Assembly: GCA_013813605.1 (NCBI GenBank)
Contig: JACCRL010000150.1
Location: 1-5,242 of the forward strand
Reading direction: 5' to 3'
Length of the DNA: 5,242 bases
Source of the DNA: Gemmatimonadaceae bacterium
GTDB lineage: Bacteria > Gemmatimonadota > Gemmatimonadetes > Gemmatimonadales > Gemmatimonadaceae
Of the stretch, positions 1 through 5,242 are shown piece after piece. Positions within the stretch are counted from its first letter, which is position 1. The number at the start of each line of letters is the position of its first letter. Both the position numbers and the translations under genes were made by a program. Under the pieces are notes generated by a model. The model was not told where the DNA came from. It ran no database searches and saw nothing but the letters and a program-made list of their open reading frames with translations.

Positions 1-1182
1 GATCGTTGCGCCGTGCGTGCACTTGACGTCGTCGGCGAAGATCTCGAGTTGCGGCTTTGTGTCCACACGCGCCGTCTTCGAGAGCAGGAGATTGTTGTTG
101 CTCTGCTTGCCGTCGGTTTTCTGCGCCTCGGGGTGAACATAGACCTTGCCGTTGAACACGCCGTGCGAGCGCCCATCGAGAATGCCTTTGTAGACCTCGT
201 GACTCGGGCAGTTGGGCGCGACGTGCTCGATGCTGGTCTGCTGGTCGAGGTGCTGAGTGCCGTTGGCGAGGTAAAGGCCGTCGAGCGTGCACGTGGCGGC
301 GTCGCCTTCCAGCGTCGTGTAGATGTTCGTGCGGGCGAGCGCGCCGCCGACCGCAAACAGGAAAGAGTTGAACTGGCTGTTGCGCGCCTGGCGCGCCTGT
401 GCCGTTCCAACGTGGAAAGCGCTCTCGCTCTCACGCTGGATCTTGTAGTGATCGATGCGCGCACCTTCGCCAAGGTGGATCTCCGTGACGGCGTTGGTCA
501 GGTACGGTGCGTCTCCGAGCGAGACGTAGCTCTCCACCACTGTCGCCCGCGAGTGGCGCGCGGCGACGATCAGGTTTCGGGGATGAGTCACCGTGTCCGC
601 TCGTCCGGTGGACACGAACATCAGATGGATCGGCTCCCGCACCACCGCGTCCGCGGGCAGCTCGATGAACGCGCCGTCACCGATGAAGGCGGTGTTGAGC
701 GCCGTGAACGCGTGCTGCTCGAACGCGGCAATTTTTCCCAGCTGGCGTTCGGGCCGGCCGACTCCCGACGCAATCGCCCGCGCCAGGTTGCTCACCCTGG
801 CTCCCTTCCCGAGTCCAGCGTACGAGGAAAGATCCTCGCTAAAGATTCCATCAACAAAAACCAGCCTGTGCCAGCTCGTTTCGCCGAACGTGAATCGGTC
901 GAGGTCGGCGAGCTTGATGGTTGCCGGCCTGCGCTCGCCCTGTGTCGCAGCCCTGAACGCGCGCTCCGCGATCGCCGAGACACTGGTGAAGTGCCAGTCT
1001 TCGTTTTTCATCGTCGGGAATCCAAGCGCCTCGAACCGCGCGAGCCCATTGCCGCGAAGCGAGGCAAGCCAATCCGGAGACACGGTCTGGCGGGAAAAAT
1101 CCTCCCGGTACGCCTCGCCCGGCGTCATCGACCCGGTGACGGAAACGCTTCCCGCAGCACGCTCTTTCGTTGCCGCTGTCAC
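1..1182 (-). CDS. sufD: SufD, Fe-S cluster assembly scaffold subunit (3' end cut by window)
   Basis: SufD is the SufB paralogue that pairs with SufB and two SufC ATPases in the cytosolic SufBC2D scaffold, where Fe-S clusters are built. The minus-strand frame is open from a GTG at 1182 to the window edge, giving 394 codons and no stop. It shows the SufD/SufB beta-helix core, including FNGKVYVHPEAQKTDGKQ and, at the very end, the hallmark ADDVKCTHGAT. In that motif Cys388 and His390 match E. coli SufD Cys358 and His360, the latter being the residue at the SufB interface implicated in cluster formation. By comparison with the E. coli protein (423 aa), about 60 residues lie beyond the window. The GTG overlaps the sufC stop by 4 nt (GTGA), so translation is probably coupled. 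No clear Shine-Dalgarno is seen. An in-frame ATG at codon 19 is a possible alternative start. Family assignment is secure; the exact start is less so. Confidence 0.95.
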   Translation of the reverse strand, partial: MTAATKERAAGSVSVTGSMTPGEAYREDFSRQTVSPDWLASLRGNGLARFEALGFPTMKNEDWHFTSVSAIAERAFRAATQGERRPATIKLADLDRFTFGETSWHRLVFVDGIFSEDLSSYAGLGKGARVSNLARAIASGVGRPERQLGKIAAFEQHAFTALNTAFIGDGAFIELPADAVVREPIHLMFVSTGRADTVTHPRNLIVAARHSRATVVESYVSLGDAPYLTNAVTEIHLGEGARIDHYKIQRESESAFHVGTAQARQARNSQFNSFLFAVGGALARTNIYTTLEGDAATCTLDGLYLANGTQHLDQQTSIEHVAPNCPSHEVYKGILDGRSHGVFNGKVYVHPEAQKTDGKQSNNNLLLSKTARVDTKPQLEIFADDVKCTHGATI

Positions 1183-1934
1183 GCCGCCGCGCCCGCCGTC
1201 TGGATCCAGTCGTAGCCCTTCGCCTCGAGCTCCAGTGCGAGCTCCTTGCCGCCTGACTTTACGATGCGTCCGCCAGCGAGCACGTGCACGAAATCAGGGA
1301 CGATGTAGTTGAGCAGCCGCTGGTAGTGCGTGACGACGATCGTCGCGTTCTCCTTCGTGCGCAGCTTGTTGACGCCCTCGGCGACAATTCTCAGCGCGTC
1401 GATGTCGAGGCCGGAGTCGGTCTCGTCGAGTATTGCGAGCTGCGGCGAGAGAACCGCCATCTGGAAAATTTCATTGCGCTTCTTCTCACCGCCTGAAAAC
1501 CCGTGGTTCACCGAGCGGCTGAGCATCGCCTGGTCCATGTCGACGAGCTTGAGTTTTTCGTCGACGAGGTCGAGGAATTCGAGCGGATCGACCTCTTCCT
1601 GCCCGCGCGCCTTCCGGATCTCATTGAACGCCGAGCGGAGGAAATAGGCGTTCGAGACGCCGGGAATCTCGACCGGATACTGAAAGGCGAGAAAGATCCC
1701 GTTCTGGGCGCGGACCTCGGCGTCGAGCGATAGCAGGTCTTCACCGTTGTAGGTGACTGTCCCCTTCGTGACCTGGTACGACGGATGCCCGGCCAGCACC
1801 TGCGCGAGCGTGCTCTTCCCCGATCCGTTCGGGCCCATCACCGCGTGCACCTCTCCCGCATTCACGCGCAGGGAGATGCCCTTCAGTATCTGCTTGTCGC
1901 CGATGCCGGCGTGGAGATCATTTATTTCTAGCAC
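1179..1934 (-). CDS. sufC: SufC, ABC-type ATPase of the SUF scaffold
   Basis: SufC is the soluble ABC ATPase that binds SufB and SufD and powers conformational change during cluster assembly; it is not a transporter. The 251-residue product has the usual SufC length and all ATPase motifs in order: Walker A GPNGSGKST at 34-42 (Lys40), Q-loop Gln85 in FQYPVEIPG, signature FSGGEKKR from 146, Walker B LAILDETDSGLD at about 166-177 with Glu171, and the switch His203 in VVTHYQRLL. SGGEKKRNE and ETDSGLD are typical of SufC rather than transporter ATPases. The start is a GTG at 1932-1934, chosen because MLEINDLHAGIGDKQILKGI matches the normal SufC N-terminus. No purine-rich Shine-Dalgarno lies in the 20 nt upstream. 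Translation probably depends on coupling to the small frame that ends 17 nt inside this gene. The 3' end overlaps sufD by 4 nt. Confidence 0.97.
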   Translation of the reverse strand: MLEINDLHAGIGDKQILKGISLRVNAGEVHAVMGPNGSGKSTLAQVLAGHPSYQVTKGTVTYNGEDLLSLDAEVRAQNGIFLAFQYPVEIPGVSNAYFLRSAFNEIRKARGQEEVDPLEFLDLVDEKLKLVDMDQAMLSRSVNHGFSGGEKKRNEIFQMAVLSPQLAILDETDSGLDIDALRIVAEGVNKLRTKENATIVVTHYQRLLNYIVPDFVHVLAGGRIVKSGGKELALELEAKGYDWIQTAGAAA

Positions 1935-2070
1935 GAAACCAGTGATTGAATGTCGTCTGTACGGCGTATGCGAACTGGCTGAACAGCGTCCAGTTCGCGG
2001 TGAACGGATAGCCGGGCGTACGGGGGCCGGAACGGAGCCAGGCCCAGGATTTCCTGATCTTGTTGCTCAA
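1918..2070 (-). CDS. Hypothetical 50-residue small protein between sufB and sufC
   Basis: I do not recognise this protein. A TTG-initiated frame of 50 codons fills most of the sufB-sufC gap. It begins MSNKIRKSWAWLRSG and ends FNHWFRARNK. The N-terminus is basic, the middle is rich in aromatic residues (YPFTANWTLFSQFAYAV), and there is no convincing membrane segment or cysteine. Coding character is suggested by base composition: hand counts give G+C of about 38%, 56% and 72% at codon positions 1, 2 and 3, the high third position expected of real genes here. Its TTG overlaps the stop of a 9-codon frame (TTGA at 2067-2070), and its stop lies 17 nt inside sufC, so it could carry ribosomes from sufB to the sufC start, which has no Shine-Dalgarno. 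Against it: a TTG start, no good ribosome binding site, and no known homologue. It may instead be an untranslated spacer that happens to be open. Confidence 0.4.
   Translation of the reverse strand: MSNKIRKSWAWLRSGPRTPGYPFTANWTLFSQFAYAVQTTFNHWFRARNK
1970..1998 (-). repeat. Perfect 9-bp inverted repeat in the sufB-sufC gap
   Basis: Arms GCGAACTGG (1990-1998) and CCAGTTCGC (1970-1978), read on the minus strand, are exact complements separated by an 11-nt loop. In sufBCD mRNA they would form a stable hairpin ending about 35 nt before the sufC start codon. No T-run follows, so it does not look like an intrinsic terminator. It could stabilise or process the message, or modulate sufC translation. 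It also lies inside the 50-codon frame, so any structure would have to be melted by ribosomes if that frame is translated. The repeat is directly visible; its role is inference. Confidence 0.55.
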
Positions 2071-2096
2071 GCGCCCCGGAACGGCGCGATGGTCAT
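2067..2096 (-). other. Nine-codon frame linking sufB stop to the small ORF
   Basis: An ATG overlapping the sufB stop codon (ATGA at 2093-2096) opens the frame MTIAPFRGA, which stops in a TTGA overlap with the next TTG-started frame. It is too short to judge as a gene by composition. Its possible meaning is as a reinitiation stepping stone between sufB and the frame before sufC. Ribosomes finishing sufB could also reinitiate directly at the TTG about 23 nt further on, making this frame incidental. Confidence 0.2.
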
Positions 2097-3529
2097 CCGA
2101 CGCTGCCCTCTAGCGTGATGCCAAGCAGCTGCTGCGCCTCGACGGCGAATTCCATTGGCAGCTCCTTGAACACCTCGCGGCAGAAGCCGCTCACGATCAT
2201 CGAGACGGCGTGCTCGGCGCTCACGCCGCGCTGCTTGCAGTAGAAGATCTGGTCCTCGCCGATCTTCGACGTCGATGCTTCGTGCTCGAGAGTGGCGGTC
2301 TCGTTCTGGACCTCGATGTACGGAAACGTGTGCGCGCCGCACTTGTTGCCGATCAGCATCGAGTCGCACTGGGTATAGTTGCGGGCGCCGTCGGCTTTTG
2401 GCAGCACGCGCACCAGTCCGCGATAGCTGTTGCTGCCCTCGCCGGCCGAGATTCCCTTCGAGACGATCGTCGACTTTGTGTTCTTGCCGATGTGGATCAT
2501 CTTCGTGCCGGTGTCCGCCTGCTGCTTCTTGTTCACGACGGCGACGGAGTAGAACTCGCCGACCGAGTTGTCGCCCTGGAGGATCACGCTCGGATACTTC
2601 CAGGTGATCGCCGATCCCGTCTCGACCTGTGTCCACGAGATCTTGGAGTTGACGCCCGCGCACTTCCCGCGCTTCGTCACGAAGTTGTAGATCCCGCCCT
2701 TACCCTCGGCGTCGCCCGCGTACCAGTTCTGAACGGTGGAGTACTTGATCGAGGCGTTATCAAGCGCGACGAGCTCGACGACGGCGGCGTGCAGCTGGTT
2801 GGTATCGCGCTTGGGCGCGGTGCAGCCTTCGAGGTAGCTCACTGACGCGCCCTCGTCGGCGATGATGAGCGTGCGCTCGAACTGTCCCGTGTTCGCGCTG
2901 TTAATGCGGAAATAGGTCGAGAGCTCCATCGGGCACTTCACGCCCTTCGGTACATAGCAGAAGGAGCCGTCGCTGAACACGGCGGCGTTGAGCGCGGCGA
3001 AGAAGTTGTCGCTGTGCGGAACGACGGTGCCGAGATACTTCTCGACGATCTCGGGGTGGTTCTGCACCGCGTCGCCGAACGAGCAGAAGATCACGCCGTG
3101 CTTCGCGAGCTCATCCTTCATCGTCGTGCCGACGGAGACGCTGTCGAAGATGGCGTCGACGGCGACACCGGCGAGCCACTTCTGCTCCGTCAGGGAGATG
3201 CCGAGCTTCTCGTATGTGCGGAGGAGCTCGGGATCTACCTCATCGAGGCTCTGCAGCGGCTTGACGCTTTTCGGCGCCGAGTAGTAGACGAGGGATTTGT
3301 AGTCGATCGCCGGGTACTGGACGTTGCCCCAGTGCGGCTCCTTCATCGTCAGCCAGCGGCGGTAGGCCTTGAGCCGCCACTGGAGCATGAAGTCCGGCTC
3401 CTGCTTCTTGGCGGAGATGAGGCGGACGATGTCCTCGTCCAGCCCGGCCGGTACCGTGTCCGTCTCGACATCCGTGACGAACCCGTATGCGTACTCGCGG
3501 TTGACCAGCGATTCAATGGCCGAGCTCAT
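2093..3529 (-). CDS. sufB: SufB, core Fe-S cluster scaffold subunit
   Basis: SufB is the cytosolic scaffold subunit that receives sulfur from the desulfurase and, with SufD and SufC, assembles the nascent cluster. The 478-residue product is close to the family size (E. coli 495). It carries the N-terminal region with [16 protein letters not shown], the beta-helix core and the conserved C-terminus [19 protein letters not shown]. Cys236 in YLEGCTAP corresponds to the E. coli sulfur acceptor Cys254. Cys388 in [15 protein letters not shown], His416 and Glu417 in LEHEAS correspond to E. coli Cys405, His433 and Glu434, the residues tied to cluster formation. All key residues are therefore present. 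The ATG at 3527-3529 is preferred because AAGGAG sits five bases upstream. A GTG eight codons earlier (3551-3553) has no such site and lies close to the predicted transcription start. It is the first gene of the minus-strand operon and is followed by sufC after a 158-nt gap. Confidence 0.97.
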   Translation of the reverse strand: MSSAIESLVNREYAYGFVTDVETDTVPAGLDEDIVRLISAKKQEPDFMLQWRLKAYRRWLTMKEPHWGNVQYPAIDYKSLVYYSAPKSVKPLQSLDEVDPELLRTYEKLGISLTEQKWLAGVAVDAIFDSVSVGTTMKDELAKHGVIFCSFGDAVQNHPEIVEKYLGTVVPHSDNFFAALNAAVFSDGSFCYVPKGVKCPMELSTYFRINSANTGQFERTLIIADEGASVSYLEGCTAPKRDTNQLHAAVVELVALDNASIKYSTVQNWYAGDAEGKGGIYNFVTKRGKCAGVNSKISWTQVETGSAITWKYPSVILQGDNSVGEFYSVAVVNKKQQADTGTKMIHIGKNTKSTIVSKGISAGEGSNSYRGLVRVLPKADGARNYTQCDSMLIGNKCGAHTFPYIEVQNETATLEHEASTSKIGEDQIFYCKQRGVSAEHAVSMIVSGFCREVFKELPMEFAVEAQQLLGITLEGSVG

Positions 3530-3534
3530 CCCAA

Positions 3535-3540
3535 CTCCTT
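3535..3540 (-). promoter_or_regulatory. Shine-Dalgarno of sufB
   Basis: AAGGAG on the minus strand, followed by TTGGG and then the ATG at 3529, is a strong ribosome binding site with five-base spacing. It decides the sufB start in favour of this ATG over the in-frame GTG at 3553. It is the clearest ribosome binding site of the minus-strand operon; sufC and sufD have nothing comparable. Confidence 0.85.
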
Positions 3541-3570
3541 GGCGTTTCCACACTTACCTTCGTAGATTCA

Positions 3571-3593
3571 ATCCTAAGTAATCTTGTCGGGAT
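3571..3593 (-). promoter_or_regulatory. Candidate Rrf2/IscR-like operator over the sufB promoter
   Basis: This 23-bp imperfect palindrome has outer arms ATCC and GGAT plus further symmetric A/T positions inside. Read on the minus strand its core is CCCGAC, six A/T-rich bases, then ACTTAGG. Aligned by hand over 3570-3594 with the published 25-bp E. coli IscR type 1 consensus, 16 positions agree, including SYYGAC on the left and RRS on the right; the outer ATA/TAT triplets mostly disagree. It occupies the spacer and -10 of the sufB promoter, so a bound protein would block transcription. Fe-S-sensing Rrf2 repressors (IscR, SufR) commonly control suf operons, but no regulator gene is in this window. 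The palindrome is visible; the regulator family is inferred. Confidence 0.45.
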
Positions 3594-3599
3594 AGTCAA
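3571..3599 (-). promoter_or_regulatory. Sigma70-type promoter of sufBCD
   Basis: On the minus strand TTGACT (3594-3599) and TAGGAT (3571-3576) are separated by exactly 17 bp. The -35 matches the consensus at five of six positions and the -10 at four of six. Transcription would start near 3564, leaving a leader of about 35 nt that contains the sufB Shine-Dalgarno. The position is right for the first gene of the operon. The spacer and -10 are covered by an operator-like palindrome. This is a pattern match by eye and is not experimentally supported. Confidence 0.72.
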
Positions 3600-3618
3600 G
3601 CGCAGTAAGGTGCTATCC
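3590..3618. repeat. Second palindrome, GGATAG-N17-CTATCC, in the divergent region
   Basis: Perfect 6-bp arms at 3590-3595 and 3613-3618 flank 17 bp. The left arm shares GGAT (3590-3593) with the palindrome over the sufB promoter. The two centres are about 22 bp apart, near two helical turns, as expected for adjacent operators bound on one face of DNA. The right arm runs into the candidate plus-strand -10 (TATCCT). Six-base arms with such a long spacer can occur by chance, so this is modest evidence. Confidence 0.3.
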
Positions 3619-3619
3619 T
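3593..3619 (+). promoter_or_regulatory. Tentative promoter of the Rieske-sufS arm
   Basis: TATCCT at 3614-3619 preceded by TG at 3611-3612 gives an extended -10 motif (TGCTATCCT). The best -35 is TAGTCA at 3593-3598 with a short 15-bp spacer; at the ideal spacing there is nothing good. If used, transcription would begin near 3626 with a leader of about 70 nt. Its -35 would overlap the sufB -35 on the opposite strand, so the two promoters would face apart and compete. This is a weak match, offered because the gene pair needs a promoter here and no better one is visible. Confidence 0.3.
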
Positions 3620-3623
3620 GTTG

Positions 3624-3642
3624 TGTCTACAGCACTTAGACA
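3624..3642. promoter_or_regulatory. Perfect palindrome TGTCTA-N7-TAGACA, operator-like
   Basis: Exact 6-bp inverted arms are separated by CAGCACT, a 19-bp dyad of a size typical for dimeric helix-turn-helix regulators. It lies just after the tentative plus-strand -10, where bound protein would obstruct transcription of the Rieske-sufS arm, and about 53 nt before the Rieske start. As RNA it could only form a weak hairpin. The dyad is directly visible; I do not recognise it as the site of a particular regulator. Confidence 0.42.
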
Positions 3643-3650
3643 GGCGCGAC

Positions 3651-3698
3651 ATGCCCCCTGAAACAGCCCCGCCAACGCATTTCCGAGGAGATTGGTGA
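3651..3698 (+). other. Possible 15-codon leader frame before the Rieske gene
   Basis: An ATG at 3651 opens MPPETAPPTHFRGDW and stops at 3696-3698, overlapping the Rieske GTG in a GTGA tetranucleotide. A weak AGG lies six bases upstream of the ATG. The Rieske Shine-Dalgarno (GAGGAG) is within the last codons of this frame, so translation of the leader could affect access to it. The composition of such a short frame is uninformative, and it may be incidental. Confidence 0.2.
3685..3690 (+). promoter_or_regulatory. Shine-Dalgarno of the Rieske gene
   Basis: GAGGAG ends four bases before the GTG at 3695 and only one base before the alternative TTG at 3692. The spacing therefore favours GTG as the start codon, although even this spacing is on the short side. 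Confidence 0.7.
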
Positions 3699-4093
3699 CC
3701 TCGCTCCCGAACGACGGTGGCGACGTCTTCGAAGCTCTGGCGACTGTCGCCGAGCTCGGCGAGGGGACGGTTCTGGCCCGCGTGAAGTCGACCGGTGAGG
3801 CGATCTGTCTCATCCGGCACCGCGGTGAGGTCTCGGCGGTGAGCGGGATCTGCACACACGAGCATTTTTCGATGGCGCAGAGCGACCTGCTTCCGGATGG
3901 CACCCTCCAGTGCGCTTGGCACGGGGCGCGATTCGACCGGCGAACCGGAGAGGTGAAGCAGGTGCCGGCCGCCGCGCCGCTTCCCATCTATCAGGTAAGA
4001 ATCGTGGGCGACAGAATCATGGTCGGCGCGCGCTGCCCGCGGACCGGCGCCCGGTACGAGGCATCGACAGCGAAAATCGAGGAAACGGCGTGA
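3695..4093 (+). CDS. Small Rieske-type [2Fe-2S] ferredoxin of the suf locus
   Basis: This is a soluble electron carrier of the NirD / dioxygenase-ferredoxin type, 132 residues from the GTG. Two Cys and two His ligate a [2Fe-2S] cluster: CTH (Cys53, His55) and CAWH (Cys73, His76), with GARFDRRTGEV after the second pair as usual for this family. There is no signal peptide or membrane segment, so it is cytosolic. The C-terminal tail after about residue 113 carries one extra Cys (114) and looks non-catalytic. The stop overlaps the sufS GTG by 4 nt, so the two are almost certainly co-transcribed and translationally coupled. Rieske ferredoxins of this kind also sit inside actinobacterial suf operons, often annotated as non-heme oxygenase ferredoxin subunits. 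Whether they give electrons to cluster assembly or merely share its regulation is not established. TTG at 3692 is an alternative start. Confidence 0.92.
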   Translation: MTSLPNDGGDVFEALATVAELGEGTVLARVKSTGEAICLIRHRGEVSAVSGICTHEHFSMAQSDLLPDGTLQCAWHGARFDRRTGEVKQVPAAAPLPIYQVRIVGDRIMVGARCPRTGARYEASTAKIEETA

Positions 4094-5242
4094 ACAGGCG
4101 CGAGGATTTCCCGCTGCTCGTGAACAATCCCGGCCTTCACTACCTGGATTCCGCCGCGACGTCCCAGAAGCCGCGCGCTGTTCTCGATGCATTGCGGGAC
4201 TTCTATGAGAACAGCTACGCCAACCCGCACCGGGGCGCGTACGCACTCTCCGTCGAAGCAACGGAGTGCTATCACCGCGCCCGCCTTACCGTCGCGCGGT
4301 TCCTGGGTGTTGCCGATCCCGACTGCCTGATTTTCACCCGCGGAACGACGGAATCGCTCAACCTCGTCGCCGGCTCGTGGGGCCGCGCGAACGTGGCGGC
4401 GGGCGATGAGATCGTGGTAACGGCACTCGAGCACCACGCCAACTTCGTTCCCTGGCAGCAGCTGGCGCTCGAAAAGGGCGCCACGCTCCGCGTTTGTGAG
4501 CTCACCGCCGACGGCAGGCTGGACCTCGACTGCATGTCCGGCCTGCTCGGCGCACGCACGAAGGTCGTCGCGTTCAATCACGTGTCCAACGCGCTCGGCA
4601 CGATCAATCCGGTGGCGGACATCGTCCGACTCGTGCGCGGGAAGAGCGACGCCGCGATCGTTCTCGATGGCGCCCAGAGCGCGCCGCATTTTCGCGTCGA
4701 TTTCGACCGGCTCGGCGTCGATTTCTACGCCTTCAGCGGACACAAGATGCTCGGCCCGATGGGCTCGGGCGGACTGATCGGACGGCGCGCAACGCTGGAG
4801 GAGATGCCGCCCTGGCAGACCGGCGGCGACATGATCGAGTTCGTGTACGACGACCGCACGACGTGGAATGTGCTGCCGCACAAGTTCGAGGCGGGAACGC
4901 CGAACGCCGCCGACGCCGTCGGACTCGCCGCGGCGGTGGATTATCTCGATGCGATCGGCATGGACGCGGTGCTCGCGCACGAGCGGTCGCTGATGGCGGA
5001 CGCTGAAGCGAGGATGAAGGATGTTGAAGGAATGCGAATCTACGGGCCACCGGTTGGCGAGCGAAGCGGAGTGATCAGCTTCACACTCGCCGATGTGCAT
5101 CCGCACGATCTCGCCACGATTCTCGACGGCGAAGGGGTGTGCATTCGCGCCGGACACCACTGCGCCCAGCCGCTCATGCGCCGCCTCGACTTGAGCTCGA
5201 CGGCGCGGGCATCGTTTTACCTGTACAACGACCAGTCCGATA
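4090..5242 (+). CDS. sufS: SufS, group II cysteine desulfurase (3' end cut by window)
   Basis: SufS is a PLP-dependent homodimer that converts cysteine to alanine and holds the freed sulfur as a persulfide for transfer to SufBCD. The window has 384 codons and no stop; full-length relatives are about 405-420. Visible active-site features are EHHANFVPW from about 114 (a His that stacks on PLP), LDGAQSAPH with Asp193 and Gln196, the PLP-binding Lys219 in SGHKMLGPMG, the catalytic Cys358 in RAGHHCAQPLM, and substrate-binding Arg373 in STARASFYLYN. The short loop round Cys358 marks it as group II (SufS-like) rather than IscS/NifS. Such enzymes need a SufE- or SufU-type activator, not seen here and possibly encoded just downstream. 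The start is a GTG overlapping the Rieske stop (GTGA), with GAGGA at 4079-4083 six bases before it. Confidence 0.96.
   Translation, partial: MNRREDFPLLVNNPGLHYLDSAATSQKPRAVLDALRDFYENSYANPHRGAYALSVEATECYHRARLTVARFLGVADPDCLIFTRGTTESLNLVAGSWGRANVAAGDEIVVTALEHHANFVPWQQLALEKGATLRVCELTADGRLDLDCMSGLLGARTKVVAFNHVSNALGTINPVADIVRLVRGKSDAAIVLDGAQSAPHFRVDFDRLGVDFYAFSGHKMLGPMGSGGLIGRRATLEEMPPWQTGGDMIEFVYDDRTTWNVLPHKFEAGTPNAADAVGLAAAVDYLDAIGMDAVLAHERSLMADAEARMKDVEGMRIYGPPVGERSGVISFTLADVHPHDLATILDGEGVCIRAGHHCAQPLMRRLDLSSTARASFYLYNDQSD

Noticed and set aside
13..1215. 400-codon plus-strand open frame opposite sufD
   Set aside because: Arg/Val/Glu-rich low-complexity translation with no recognisable family. 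The opposite strand reads as clear SufD, so this is a GC-driven shadow.
1970..1998. Intrinsic terminator between sufB and sufC
   Set aside because: The stem is followed by mixed sequence, not a T-run, and termination here would cut off sufC and sufD.
2045..2056. Short inverted repeat CAGGATTTCCTG in the sufB-sufC gap
   Set aside because: Five-base arms with a two-base loop are too small to fold stably or to stand out from chance.
2067..2110. Programmed +1 frameshift joining the end of sufB to the 50-codon frame
   Set aside because: The frame is open across the sufB stop, but the GGA-TGA-C context offers no good slip to GAT, no pausing signal is visible, and SufB already ends at its normal conserved C-terminus.
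3530..3553. GTG start at 3553 that would add eight residues to SufB
   Set aside because: No Shine-Dalgarno before it and only about 11 nt from the predicted transcription start; the ATG at 3529 has AAGGAG at ideal spacing.
2210..3565. Two plus-strand open frames (2210-2845 and 3014-3565) opposite sufB
   Set aside because: Both lie antisense to unambiguous SufB sequence and have shadow-like composition; the second also runs antisense through the sufB promoter side.
3692..3694. TTG start for the Rieske gene
   Set aside because: Only one base separates it from GAGGAG; the next codon, GTG at 3695, is better spaced.
3991..5160. 389-codon minus-strand open frame opposite the Rieske gene and sufS
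   Set aside because: The plus strand encodes SufS with all catalytic residues. The antisense frame is rich in Arg, His, Val and Glu and resembles nothing.
1..5242. CRISPR array, insertion sequence, tRNA or rRNA
   Set aside because: No repeat-spacer pattern, transposase frame, terminal repeats or RNA gene signature was seen; nearly all of the window is suf coding sequence.

Overview
The window is a two-armed SUF iron-sulfur cluster assembly locus from a high-GC bacterium. Five protein genes are recognisable. On the minus strand, reading from about 3530 down to 1, are sufB, sufC and the first part of sufD, which together encode the SufBCD scaffold complex. On the plus strand, reading from about 3695 up, are a small Rieske-type [2Fe-2S] ferredoxin and sufS, the cysteine desulfurase that supplies sulfur. 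Both outer genes are cut by the window ends: sufD has lost its C-terminus and sufS roughly its last 20-30 residues. The phylum cannot be fixed from the sequence. The strong G/C bias at third codon positions and the Rieske gene inside the suf locus recall high-GC groups such as Actinobacteria or Gemmatimonadota, but this is only a guess.

Layout: 1-1182 sufD (minus, partial); 1179-1934 sufC (minus), overlapping sufD by 4 nt; 1935-2092 a 158-nt gap holding a probable 50-residue small ORF and an inverted repeat; 2093-3529 sufB (minus); 3530-3694 the divergent control region; 3695-4093 Rieske ferredoxin (plus); 4090-5242 sufS (plus, partial), overlapping the Rieske gene by 4 nt. Much of the opposite strand is open in long frames, but these are GC-driven shadows of the suf genes.

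The control region is unusually readable. A good sigma70-type promoter (TTGACT, 17 bp, TAGGAT) drives sufB. An imperfect 23-bp palindrome fills its spacer and -10 box, and its core resembles the type 1 site of IscR, the Fe-S-sensing Rrf2-family repressor. A second palindrome shares a half-site with it, and a third (TGTCTA-N7-TAGACA) lies towards the Rieske gene. Both arms are therefore likely to be controlled together, although no regulator gene is in the window.

How the genes work together: SufS takes sulfur from cysteine as a persulfide on Cys358. The sulfur passes, normally through a SufU- or SufE-type partner not seen here, to SufB. The cluster is built on SufBCD with SufC ATP hydrolysis. 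The Rieske protein is presumably an electron-transfer partner or client, but its role in such loci is not established. The least explained element is the 50-codon frame between sufB and sufC. It is joined to both neighbours by start/stop overlaps, and sufC itself lacks a recognisable ribosome binding site.
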